A stretch of 64,000 bases of DNA from Albugo candida (taxonomy: Eukaryota; Oomycota; Peronosporomycetes; Albuginales; Albuginaceae), in NCBI GenBank assembly GCA_905220665.1, contig CAJNAR010000144.1:930001-994000 (forward strand), given 5' to 3'. The notes beneath the pieces are model-generated. The model searched no databases. It was not told where the DNA came from and worked only from the letters and a program-made list of their open reading frames with translations. Below are positions 44,682 to 54,671 of this stretch, piece by piece. The position numbers were made by a program, and so were the translations under genes. The number at the start of each line of letters is the position of its first letter. Position 1 is the stretch's first letter.

Positions 44682-45377
44682 CTGCGTATCGCCTGACTAG
44701 CATGGGTATGTATCAGCAAATGAATAGGATCACTTGTCGTACGCTCACTTTGGAATCGATTGACTTTATCGTATCAGAAGCAGTAGGGTGAGTATTTTCT
44801 ACGAGAGAGGATGTACGAATTGAACGTAAATGAAGAAGAAAATACAGCTAATTGGTACTCGTTCTGTCCATGTTTATCAGTATGCACGCATTAGAAACGC
44901 ATGCTGAAGTTGAAGAGACACTATTGGAAATGGTGTAATACAAGCTATTCAAGGACTCTATTCCTGATTGATGTTATGTCACATTAAAATGCACTGGTCT
45001 TGACCTCCTGCTGGACAGAAACCAGTGATACAATCATGATGGTTCCACTGTTCGCGAAAGATACTAGCGTACAAACCTTGTAGTCCTGACATCGGTGAAA
45101 GCATGCTCTCAATCTGCATCGTGAAGACTGGTTTGAGCATTGGTAAGGATAGTGTATGTCGACTTACATTGGGTAGCTCGGGCATTCCATTCGCATCAAA
45201 CTGTAGACCTGGTGCCAACTCCTTGACGATCTCTGCTGGTGGATGACCGCATTCTTGTATCTACGACTACGTTAAGATATTTGAAAGGTACCGAGAAGGG
45301 TAATCGCAAACCTCTTGCATCGATTCGGATAATTTTGTGTAGTTTTCAGGCTCTTCGGCATATACTGCAACAATCCT
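44583..45377 (-). repeat. Inverted segmental duplication, arm A
   Basis: This segment is the reverse complement of 63206-64000 (paired positions always sum to 108583). It is collinear without gaps, with only a few mismatches seen (for example near 45288 and 45326). Homology stops abruptly near 45377 and runs off the window at the other arm. It covers the tubby 5' exon, its upstream region and the last part of PEX19. Confidence 0.9.
44979..45377 (-). pseudogene. PEX19 3'-end fragment (duplicated)
   Basis: The minus strand here repeats the last exon of PEX19, including GLQFDANGMPELPN and the C-terminal CILM box, plus the preceding intron and most of the exon before it. The 79-residue final open part is identical to that at 63365-63604. 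The rest of the gene is missing, so it cannot make a peroxin. Its breakpoint at about 45377 joins the diverged SLX9-like fragment. Confidence 0.9.
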
Positions 45378-45417
45378 AGATTTGTAATGTGGAAAGCTGG
45401 TGAAGAAATAATGCGAA

Positions 45418-45690
45418 GTAGTCAGTGGTCTCGCAGCAAAAGGCGTCTTTAGATGTGACGCGATTGGTAGCAGTTAGAACGCATCTTGCACTTAGAGAAA
45501 ACCCGTACTCAGCAATGAAAACACGTCTCCTTATTACAATACGTGCTCCTCTTCCTCCGCCTGCAAATCAGCCGCAACTCAGTGAGAATTTCGAAAGTTT
45601 CGACAGTTATTATGCGGCTGGACGACTTGTTTTAAGCATCTGCATTAAAGAAGTTTCCTAGACAACAACAACTCGCTTTGTCTATGATAC
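45418..45690 (+). pseudogene. SLX9-like 3'-end fragment
   Basis: The plus strand encodes QQKASLDVTRLVAVRTH, then PYSAMKTRLL and IRAPL, a diverged match to the C-terminal block of the gene at 38270-38852. The downstream non-coding sequence also matches (GACAACAACAACTCGC against GACAATAACTACTCGC, followed by TATGATACGAC), so this was a DNA duplication of the 3' end plus flank, not a retrocopy. It has no start or first exon. Confidence 0.75.
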
Positions 45691-47199
45691 GACTTGACTC
45701 CAAATGTGCATTAAACTGCATAGCGTTTTTTAGGATGCGAATTATACGCTTCTACTTCCTTTCTTACTACTTTTTAGCAGATAAAATCGTTTGCAGTAGT
45801 CTTTCGATTTATCACAGACGTCCGCTTTTAATTGTTTTTTGCAGTCTTTGCTCGGTAGCCTATAGACGACAGCTACATTTTATAGGGCACTGCTCCATCG
45901 GTTTCTTGACAGTATTAGTTGGTGTTCAGGTAGGCGACAAATAGACCACAATCGGTGTACCACTGTGCAATCGGATGCTTTGCCACAGTTTCGATCGCTT
46001 CGGCTGTCTTGGTGTTCCTTGAGCGCACAAGCGTGCTAACAAGTCATTTTGGATGTACCATACTACTGTACCACATAGTCGACAGTCGAGCATCCGTCGT
46101 CCGGCTTGTCGCACGAAGAATAACGGCTTGAATGTGGTGAATCACAGAGACTGACTCTTCCGGCAATTTTTGGAAGGTGTATTCACCATATGTAGCCGAA
46201 CAAATGGCTGTTTCTATATTGTCTTATCGCTCTATTAGCTGGTGAACGTGCATGGCATTCGCTTCATCGACGACGCGGCCATTGGCCCCGTTTGCATCCA
46301 GTTTTTGTGGGCTCCCTCCGCTAAGATGAGCTGTGCAAAGAATAAAGTAAAGAAGAGCGTCAAGCAAGTTTCATCTGTGTTTTTGGCTGAACGTATCGAA
46401 ACGTTCAATGTGAAGACTTATTGTTCACTTAGAAATTTAAAACTGCCTTAATATAGGTCGTTAGTTCGCTACCCTGTGCTACCTCTAAGCCTGTCATTCT
46501 AGGTCCCTCTATAATGTTCCTAATGACGTCATCTTGTGACGTCAGCTCAATCTTGTTGCCCGACTCGGCGGCATGACATTCAAGGCCTTGGGCCACCTGC
46601 GGGCCAAAAGCGCTTCTGGTTTGAATACTGCATGTCAAGCAACCTGTGCACTCTACTTCTTATGTTATCCTGTTTTTTTGATCTTTGGATGAACAAAAAG
46701 TTATTCGTTTGTATTGCACGGTAAAATTCCAAAGTCATCTTAGCGGATTGCAGCGCACCTAGGCTGATAAGTAGACCAAAACATGACCCAATGGAAGGTG
46801 CGCAGAGGAAACAACAGATGCGAATCTTATGCAAGCCATAAGGAAGACCTTTGTATTGAATCGGGCTTCTGTTTATAGAAGTGCTTGATAGATGCTCACC
46901 AGCCGCTGACAATAATACATTTGCACGATTTAAGAATACAAATAAAGAAGGATCCAGAATGCTATGGGGCAGTGCCCTTACCTCTTTTCTTGCATAGCGG
47001 ATAAATATTGATGAACATAGATTGGCATCCTGATAATAGAAGGCAGGACAGGTAGCATGTACTGCTCTGAACATGGAATACGGAAGCAATACTCTAAACC
47101 AAATAATAGAAAATGAAAGGCTGCACATGTCAAAGGTCAAAAATGTTTTTGGATTATCAGTCTCATAGCTTGGCTATAAAGTGCACAAAATTGTGACGA
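45691..47199. other. Accessory stretch without a supported gene
   Basis: A minus-strand fragment at 45926-46114 has a CRLCG motif and basic residues, possibly a zinc-finger relic. The minus frame 46580-47140 is open for 186 codons (hydrophobic N-terminus, Cys-rich) with no family match. Paired TGACGTCA-like sequence occurs near 46524-46544. I cannot support a functional gene. Confidence 0.3.
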
Positions 47200-47927
47200 T
47201 CATTGAGTGTGGGAAATGAGTTCTACTGATGATGCTTGCTTTGCCAGATCAATATATAAGTCAGCTCCGATTTTGATAAATTGGGCTTCATGTCGCATCA
47301 ATTGCGAGTACCCAATTGTCAAACCACCGTCATTCTCACTTAATCGTATTTCATCCCGCTTTATCTCAAATGTCACCCCACACTTCAAGTTAATTTCAAA
47401 TGGGTCTTTGGTCTCGCTCATATAGACGTGGGTTGCAAAGACACCATCAAGTAAGGTAAAGTCGACTGATGTCACATCATTTTTAATAAGAGGTGTATTC
47501 GTTTCGGGGCGTCTGATCTCCAAGGCCCACTTTTTGCCGCCCTCGTTTGGATATAGTTTCGATTTGTCAAGCTTTTGTTTGCTTATGTCTTTCAGGGAAA
47601 GGGCTCTGAGTCCCTTTGTGATGTGGATTTTGTCATTTTTGAATAGGTAGGAAAAGGTATGACATGATTGCCGTCGCCATCGATATCCAGATTGAATTCA
47701 ATCGCAGCAGCTATCATTTCCTTACCATCATGGTTCTCGGTAGAGCACACACCATACATTTCTGCCATTCCCAACCATATCGTTGAAGTACTGTCTTGAT
47801 TTTCGAAAGGATTAACTTTACAAACGTAACCCCCTTCAGGAATTGGGCATTCAGAATTCGCAGATGACAGTACAATATAGCATATTGCACGAGCAACCAG
47901 GCAGAACTGAGTGCGGGAAACGTACAT
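47200..47927 (-). pseudogene. Putative secreted protein, frameshifted
   Basis: From ATG 47927 the minus strand gives a hydrophobic signal-peptide-like N-terminus (FCLVARAICYIVLSS), then CPIPEGGYVCKVNPF and an acidic stretch ending DIDGDGNHVI. The frame then closes at 47592. In another frame the sequence continues, protein-like, from about 47665 through FKNDKIHITKGLRALSL and KDPFEINLKCGVTFEI to a stop at 47200. A single frameshift near 47668 therefore splits one gene of about 240 residues. Family unknown. A small secreted cysteine-containing protein in a transposon-rich neighbourhood is a typical effector-like setting, but that is inference. Confidence 0.45.
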
Positions 47928-48429
47928 TGCTGTGGAGACCTTGTCCAGGACCGATAAAATTCACAAATGATAGAAACTGATTCAAATATATGATTCTTCT
48001 TTTTCAAATGAGAGGCTGAGAACGCTTTAGAACACCACGACGAGAGTCTGCCGAATATTCGGTCCATCACGTTTACATCTTCACGACTTCACATCATTTA
48101 AATATATGTAAGAACAACTGGCCCCATAATGCGTCGCATTCGATTTATCAATCTGCGAGTTATATCAAGTCTGACGAGTAATCACACTATCAAAAGCCCA
48201 GTCTTGCCTCGGCTTCTGACGCAATTTCACATTTCCACAATACTAGAGAATCTTGTTCATTATACGAGCCATCGTCCGTTTCCTCGAAGTTTTGATGAAT
48301 GAATATCATATCCGTAAAGGAGTGGGCACCATCTTAGTAACATTCGCTCGGTGAAGCCTCAGCTTCTTGTAAGTCTCCGATCGAAAGTCTCTTTCAGAGT
48401 GCTCCCCAGCGCATTCTCCGTTTTTTTCA
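47928..48429. other. Intergenic / accessory
   Basis: No gene supported. A 57-codon plus-strand frame starts near 48128 (MRRIRFINLRVISSL...) but has no further support. Confidence 0.35.
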
Positions 48430-50730
48430 AACACGCGTTTCAGTGAGACATCATACTAACCCTTGCAACCCTAAGAATTTCCTGACCATCACTTCTCATT
48501 CGATGATCAATTGCTACAAATCGTCCAGCCACCATGTCCAAAACGACGAAAAGAGTTGCGCCGAGCGATTTCCAGGCATTTTGAGTGAGCAAGAACTGCG
48601 CACTTGAATACCTTTTTTTCCTTGCACGATTCTGTCCCATCACAACAGGCGACAAATTTCCAAGAAACTGTGTTTGAGTATTGGCGTAACACGCCACGTA
48701 CGGAGTGTGATTCATTTTGACGTAGAATTTCGGAGGGTGGAATCCAAATTTTTCACTTTGCAGCCTTTATAAGGTGTCTCGGATCTGGCGACTTGGGTGA
48801 ATGATCTCTCGTTCACTACTGAACAAGTCTTCTTTTTCAACCACCGACGGCTTCGGGGTTGTTTGACTCCGATTACTGCAAATCAAACGTGTATTATTTG
48901 AAATTCTCTCACTACCGGTTTTTATGGACAGATATGAAAGATAAGCGTGAGCTAATCGTGGGCTGGATACCGGACCCATCATTTCTCTCTCCTTCACGAA
49001 CCTTCAGTGCGAATTGAAGTTCACAAAGCTTTCGCCTCAGGATCGGATGCCACCCATCTTTTGTAGTAAACCGGGACATCTCCCAGCAGAATGCTTGCAG
49101 GCTCCCAGCTGTTTTCCGCAGCATCCAAATCGATCCACTAAACTAGAGCCCTCCCACTGATGTGTATCTGGGTTGATACGGCATTCCAGAAACTTTTTCA
49201 CCAAATTTCCACCATTGGCATGCACCTTGTAGTCTTGCAAATCTTGCGTAACTTCCAAAATATCGCTCGCTCTAGAATTTTAATCTCGTGACATGCCGGC
49301 TAACAATAGAAAACGGCTAACTCTCTTGTATGTCGCAAACCCAACCGTTTAATGTTTTCACGACCCGATAAGGTTCCTTCTAATGTAACATGAGCTTTTT
49401 TTGTTTGTCGTATAACATTCCAGATAGAACAAAATCGCAATCTCGAAATGCACGGGAGACACGCCGTGCTTGTTATTGTGTTTACGTCTCGCAGCGTAAT
49501 TTCTCTTCTGTGACGCGTCGAACGCTCAATGATGCATGTCGTCCAGCGTAGCTTGCAACGTCTCAGCACGAGAAAAAATGCGTTCCTGCCGGTGGCTGGT
49601 GCAGTACAATGATCGGATCTTGTCGCGACAATCCAGTGAAAGCCGTGACTAGGGCAATTCCAATATTTCGTACTATATGGAAGCTGATTTGGACCTGACA
49701 ATTTATGACCTCCACCGTTCCATTTGCCCACGGGCAATACGCCGTGACGAAATGGTGTTAGGCACCCAATATTTTTTATATTTACTCCATGATTTGAATG
49801 GAAGCCTTGATCCGATACCCACCATAGAATCACACCATATAGCCTAATCCATCCCAGGAGCGCCTGGAAGGTCACCTCCGTGTTAGCCATCCTTGTTGGT
49901 ATCAGCTCGCAGAATCCGCTCATCCCATTTTTTGATACCAGTACCTAACAGAATTCATGAAATCCTTTATGCACGGTCAAGAAATCAAAGTGCATTATTT
50001 CGTTCGGTTTGGTTGGTCGTAGCGTCTTCCCATAAGGTTTTAGACAAATTCCTCCGTTCGCCACCAAACAACGTAAGCAATTTTCTACAAACTTTCTCAC
50101 ATCTGACTCCATTGTCTTCCATACGATATGCTCTGCTAGTATGCATAGTGTTGTAGCCATCCCACAATGGTCTGCTGAGCCAGCATGAGCTAGGACACAT
50201 AGCCTCTTTTGTAAGCTGATAGCTGCATCTGGTTGGTATCCATATACGTTTTTTCTATCAACCCATATGGAACTCTCGACATCCTTTACCAGATCCCAAT
50301 GGATCAGGTGTTTGCGCTCTTTTTCCTGTATCTCCCTGGTTTCATCTAAGGAAGGCCATTAAAAATGTTCATTTTCCAGAGGGGAGATATCTTCGACCAT
50401 TGCTAATGTACAGCATTTCGGTGCTATTTGCTTGACCACTTTATGTCTAGGGCTCCCCTATCGTGATAATAAATCACCCCATGCGTTTATTTCACCTGCC
50501 ACATGCTTCAACGTATATCTAAACATTTGGAGAACCATGGCCCAAATTTGTAGTTTGTCTGCTCTGTATCGAGCAATAGTGCCATGTGGTTCGAAAATGA
50601 AATGTAAATTGCGGTGGTCGGTAAATATTTGGAACCCCTTTTCTCTCAAAAACAGATATCCAGTCTTTTGCATGTTTCCACCATCGTGTATGCTTTTGTT
50701 TCAATCGTTGACCACCTCAACATTGACCCT
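48430..50730 (-). mobile_element. Broken Ty3/gypsy (chromovirus-like) retrotransposon fragment
   Basis: Minus strand from 50720: an RNase H piece (FTDHRNLHFIF, YRADKLQIWA, LKHVAGEINAWGDLLSR). Next is an integrase zinc-binding/linker region (H...H...W--MESDVRKFVENCLRC...PNEIMHFDFL, about 50160-49945), then an integrase core (VLVSKNGMSGFCELIP, ALLGWIRLYGV, WVSDQGFHSN, about 49950-49780). A chromodomain-like piece follows (DYKVHANGGNLVKKFL, about 49200-49250). A second possible chromodomain (RFVAIDHRMRSDGQEI) lies near 48500. Reverse transcriptase and gag are absent and many frameshifts and stops interrupt the pieces, so it is dead. Confidence 0.8.
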
Positions 50731-50734
50731 TAAA

Positions 50735-50790
50735 ATTACGGGAATCGTTAATCAGCCCCCACTCTCCATAAATTAATGACAATTGTAGCC
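50735..50790 (-). repeat. Dispersed LTR-like motif, copy 1
   Basis: The reverse complement here (TAATTTATGGAG ... GGCTGATTAACGATTCCCGTAAT) recurs diverged in plus orientation at about 54312-54350 and 57428-57480. Its position at the edge of the gypsy RNase H fragment suggests retroelement terminal sequence. Confidence 0.45.
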
Positions 50791-50880
50791 TCTGAATGGT
50801 CCTAATAGATGCAACGGAAAAAATAGAGAATATATATAACACACTGTTGTCTCCTGCAACTTTGATTTACCTGTAGGCTG

Positions 50881-51356
50881 ACGACAGCTACAATGGGCTA
50901 TCCTTGCGACCATGCTTTTCGTCAACTAATAATACCGCTATCTGCTAACGAGTTTGATCAGCATTGGTGGCTGGTGAAGCCAATGCCAGTTCATATTGAC
51001 GATGGGATCATGCCAATCGGAATTGAGATAGCATTAAAGAGGATAAATGATGAGTATAGGAATGCTTCCAATCATCGTAAGAGTGCGCCTCTAGACTATG
51101 TCTTGGCAGTCCCAGAGAGAGAAATTCGCGATCCTGTGCCAGTGCACACGCGTGCTTAGCCATCGAGCTCAACGTAGCGACTTTTATCGAAGTCTGAGCA
51201 TGTTAGCGCTGCTTTGATGCTCCTGTGCATCGCGGAAGATGTCGAAAATGCCAAAAGAAAGGTCACAATGCCAGAACCTGCCGTCAAGAAGCAACAGTAG
51301 CACCAACAGCACCAGCAACACTTGCAGCAGTAGATTTAGATACAGACTTAATTTAA
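50881..51356 (+). mobile_element. MULE transposase C-terminal fragment (SWIM remnant plus zinc knuckle)
   Basis: The plus-strand frame from 50893 reads GYPCDHAF...QHWWLVKPM, the second half of a SWIM zinc finger and following helix of a MULE transposase. After a frame break near 51159-51200, RCRKCQKKGHNARTC is a CCHC zinc knuckle, followed by an Ala/Thr tail to TAA at 51354-51356. The catalytic part is missing. The fragment is cut off on its right by MULE-1. Confidence 0.7.
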
Positions 51357-51419
51357 GCAGTATAAAATTCGCAGAAACCGAAGTTTTTTTAGGGTATTGA
51401 TATTCCGACAGCTTTTTTT

Positions 51420-51715
51420 CTTAATTAGATTCTTAGTTTTCATTCTAAATTACATCATGCCTACTTGAATTATTACTCCCACAACTTTCTTGTAACAATA
51501 AATAATGGTTTCGATATCCCGACAACTTTTTTTTTGAATTACATTTATTTTTAGTTTAGATTACGTCATGCCTAATTAATTATTGTAACAATAAATAATG
51601 ATTTCGATATCCCGACAACTTTTTTTTAAATTACATTTATTTTTAATTTAGATTACGTCATGCCTACTCAGATTATTACTCCCACAACTATTTTGAAAAA
51701 TAAATAAGTTTACAT
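51420..51715. repeat. Subterminal tandem repeats of MULE-1
   Basis: About three copies of a unit of roughly 85-100 bp: AATAATGnTTTCGATATCCCGACAACTTTTTTTT followed by AATTACATTTATTTTTAGTTTAGATTACGTCATGCCTA. The unit contains the TIR core, so the left end has amplified its own terminus. Confidence 0.7.
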
Positions 51716-52213
51716 TCTAACTAATAGTAGTCATTTACGTATAAGCCTAGTTTAGTAATATAGATACCTCCAACTGAGCTAAACACTCACCATTAGTAGA
51801 CAATTCATCGACAGTTTGTTGAACTATAATGCGTCGTAAAGATGCAAAAGTTATTATAAAGTAACGGCCGAAAATAAAAGTATAAAAGTATAATAAAAAA
51901 ATTGTGGGAAGGAAAAATATCTATTTCTTACTTAAGCTTGTCCTGAATCTAAGCTTGTAAGCGGAATTCAACAAGACTGCTTGTTATCGCCGATTTTCCC
52001 GCAATTGCTACACCTACATTTTCCCTGTGTCTGATGCTCAAATGCTGACAGGTCTCGTTTTACGGAAGCTTCATTCTGAAAAGGCTGCTTTGATCCTGCT
52101 GGGTCTCCCTCGCTGCTTAACTACAGTACATGGGGGATTTGGTGCTCTTGATCTCCGGGTTGCCATGTGCATAAGTTGAGCCTTCAATTCTTTTTGTTCA
52201 CTGGAGTTCAAGC

Positions 52214-53720
52214 CTAGGTAAGTTGTCTCAAGTTGCTCCACAATTTTCCGATATTCTCCAATACCTGTCTCTGAATCTTCTTCAGCATCCTCTGAGACTG
52301 CTCATTCGATTTCTGGAGAAAGGTGCCATTGTTGGTGGATGTCGAATAGTTAGAGAGTTTGTTCTTTGTTGATTTTTTTTGGAAAGTGAGTGCCAGCAGG
52401 GTAGACCATAAATTTCTTCGAAAGCATGCGTGCAAGTTCCTGCCCTGTTGCCAGCCAAGCCCTCCTTGCATTCATCTTTTATTTTTCTCATAGCAAAGGG
52501 AGACACCTTACGCACTACACCATCATATATAGTGCCATTCAGATCATGGTAAACTCGAGTTTCTGTTGCTGAAACTGCTTTCCGAAATCCCATCCCGCTG
52601 CTGTAGACAATTAGTTAACTTGACTCTTACATCTCGTAGATCCATTGTTGACATCTTTAAACATCTTTCGATCGTGGCATGTGTTCCTTCAACTCGCGAT
52701 GTGTTGATATTCCCGAAGTGAGGGTAAAACTTTGTCCATGCTGTTACAAATCGTTCCTTGTGCACAAGCCATGTCTCTTCCAAGTACAACAATAGATTCG
52801 ACTTTGATTCATACTTGAATTTCATATTTTCCCACGAGCTGGTTAGAGTTCCAGGATTTCTGCTCTTCTGCAACCAATCACTCATAAAATCATCAAATTC
52901 TTTTGAAGTACCAAATTTGCCCTTACAGTTTGCCAGCATTTTTTCCAATACGCGAACGACAAAGTAAATTCTTGCTTGATGGAAAAACTTCCTGGACAGC
53001 CCTTACTAGCGCAAGCTCGCGATCCGTGATTATGACCTTAGGAGAGGATACCCCATTATAGATACTTTTGATCTGGTGTAGGGCCCATATGTAGTCCTCC
53101 TGATGCTCCTTCGGCAGGAATGTAAACGATGATGAGAATGTTGACTTTAGGCAAGTAAACCCAACAGCATCGAGCAGGGCATTTTATACTTGTTTGTATT
53201 GTATTTGCAGTCCAAGAACAAAACAAAAGGAAAGCGTCGTGTCAATTTGATGGACTTTGGATTGGCAAAAAAAGGTGCGTCAGATTGTTGTCATTGCTGC
53301 ATTGTGTTGAAGCGATGTAATGGTCTTCCTTGAGTTCCTCAAGTAGTGCTGCGATTTGTGTTCTGCCATTGAGGGATAATTTCGCATCACACCCTGAAAA
53401 GTCAAACAAGAGAATAAAATCGAATTTTAACATATTTAAGCACACAAATTTCTGAGGCTGCATCATGACTTTACCTTTTCATTGTAAATGTCCCTCATGC
53501 TAGCTCTATTTGATGAATCTTGCAGTTCAAGAGCTTTTCTCGCCTCGCTAGGTCTAGCTCCAGATTGGAGGCACCATTGAATTGTTGTTTTTGCCTCAAT
53601 AGTAAGCCTTCGTGCTATTGGATGCCCAGCAATATCTTTTGATTTTTCATGGTTATGTTGACCATTTTTTACAAGCAATCTCCATTTTGAATCACATTTA
53701 TATATTGTAGCGTAGAGCAA
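52214..53720 (-). pseudogene. MULE-1 transposase relic
   Basis: Reading down the minus strand: a FAR1-like N-terminal piece (KCDSKWRLLVKNGQHNHE, GHPIARRLT; about 53600-53700), then PKVIITDRELALVRAVQEVFP (about 52980-53045, the DDE-region D-R-E motif). Next come FDDFMSDWLQK, WLVHKERFVTAWTKFYPHFGN, TSRVEGTHA (52750-52950, including the conserved glutamate) and a SWIM finger CTHAFEEIYGLPCWH (about 52390-52440). Frames shift between pieces and part of the core is missing, so it is inactive. Confidence 0.75.
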
Positions 53721-54243
53721 AAACGGGCAGTCAATCTACTAGGTGGCAGTTTGGCGCTGTCGATTCTCTTGAGTAAGGTTTGACCTGTTTTACTTTATAT
53801 CAGTAGAGTTGAAATTTTATGCTTAATCTTACCTTGTATCGTATGTCCTTCCTAAGTCGCACTTATGTAGTATCACAGATTTTTGGTAGAGCTCTTTATA
53901 GCCAACGCATAGCCTTCTATAAATGCAAACTCTTGTACAGCTTTGAAGAGCTCTTCAAATGTGTTGTAGGTTTGGTGTACTGGAGGGGGAAGCATATTGC
54001 AATCTGGTAGGCAAGCGTATATATATATTAGCCTATCACAGTTAAAAACATCCGTGCCTTAGCCAATCACAAATAATTCTCGATCGAAGTTGTTGGAGCA
54101 ACAATTTAGTGTGTGTAAGGATGTAGTTAGTTAGAAATGTAGAATTATTTATGCAATTGTCAAAAAAGAAAAAGTTGTGAGAGTAGTAATTTAACTAGGC
54201 ATGTTGTAATTAAAAAAAAAGTTGTCGGGATATCAATACCCTT

Positions 54244-54360
54244 TTTTTATGTTATTGTTTTCATTTCGTTGCATTTGTGCGGACCAATAAGAGGCCATAC
54301 TTTTCATAAACCTATGAAGGGTGGAGCTGATTGACGCTTCCCGTAATTTATTTTTATTTA
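54244..54360 (+). repeat. Dispersed LTR-like motif, copy 2, between the two MULEs
   Basis: Contains GGTGGAGCTGATTGACGCTTCCCGTAATTTA, related to the motif at 50735-50790 and 57428-57480. MULE-2 inserted just to its right; the last 9 bases (54352-54360) are the MULE-2 target-site duplication. Confidence 0.5.
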
Positions 54361-54671
54361 GGGGTTATAAAAAATATACACCAAGATAAATGAAAAATAA
54401 AATAAAAATACCACAAGATTGAATAATAAAAAAAATGTATCAAGGATGTGTACTATACGTACGAATATACACATGCCTGGGATCTAACAGGATGATTTCC
54501 ACGTAATTCTTCTCAATTCAGCTATATCATAGTACGAAGAAACGTACTCACTTGTCTCGAACCATCCGCATTTCTGAATATTTTTCTGTATTTATAGCGA
54601 GGAAAACCCAGTCTTGGATGAAAAACCTCTGATCAATATGCACTATGTAGTAGAGACAACGAAGCATGCAA

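Larger units (their letters stand above)
51392..54243 (-). mobile_element. MULE-1: Mutator-like element with TIRs
   Basis: The left end GGGTATTGATATTCCGACA and the right end, reverse complement GGGTATTGATATCCCGACA, form terminal inverted repeats whose similarity extends imperfectly for about 100 bp (through CATGCCTA and ACTCCCACAACTTT). TTTTTTTA flanks both sides (51384-51391 and 54244-54251), an 8-bp candidate target-site duplication, though low complexity weakens it. Inside is a minus-strand MULE transposase relic. Subterminal AT-rich tandem repeats lie on the left. Confidence 0.8.

Noticed and set aside
44979..45218. Independent small gene encoding 79 residues
   Set aside because: It is the duplicated last exon of PEX19 without the rest of the gene.
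46580..47140. 186-codon minus-strand open frame as a gene
   Set aside because: No domain, no clear signal peptide, no splice support; kept only as a note in the accessory stretch.
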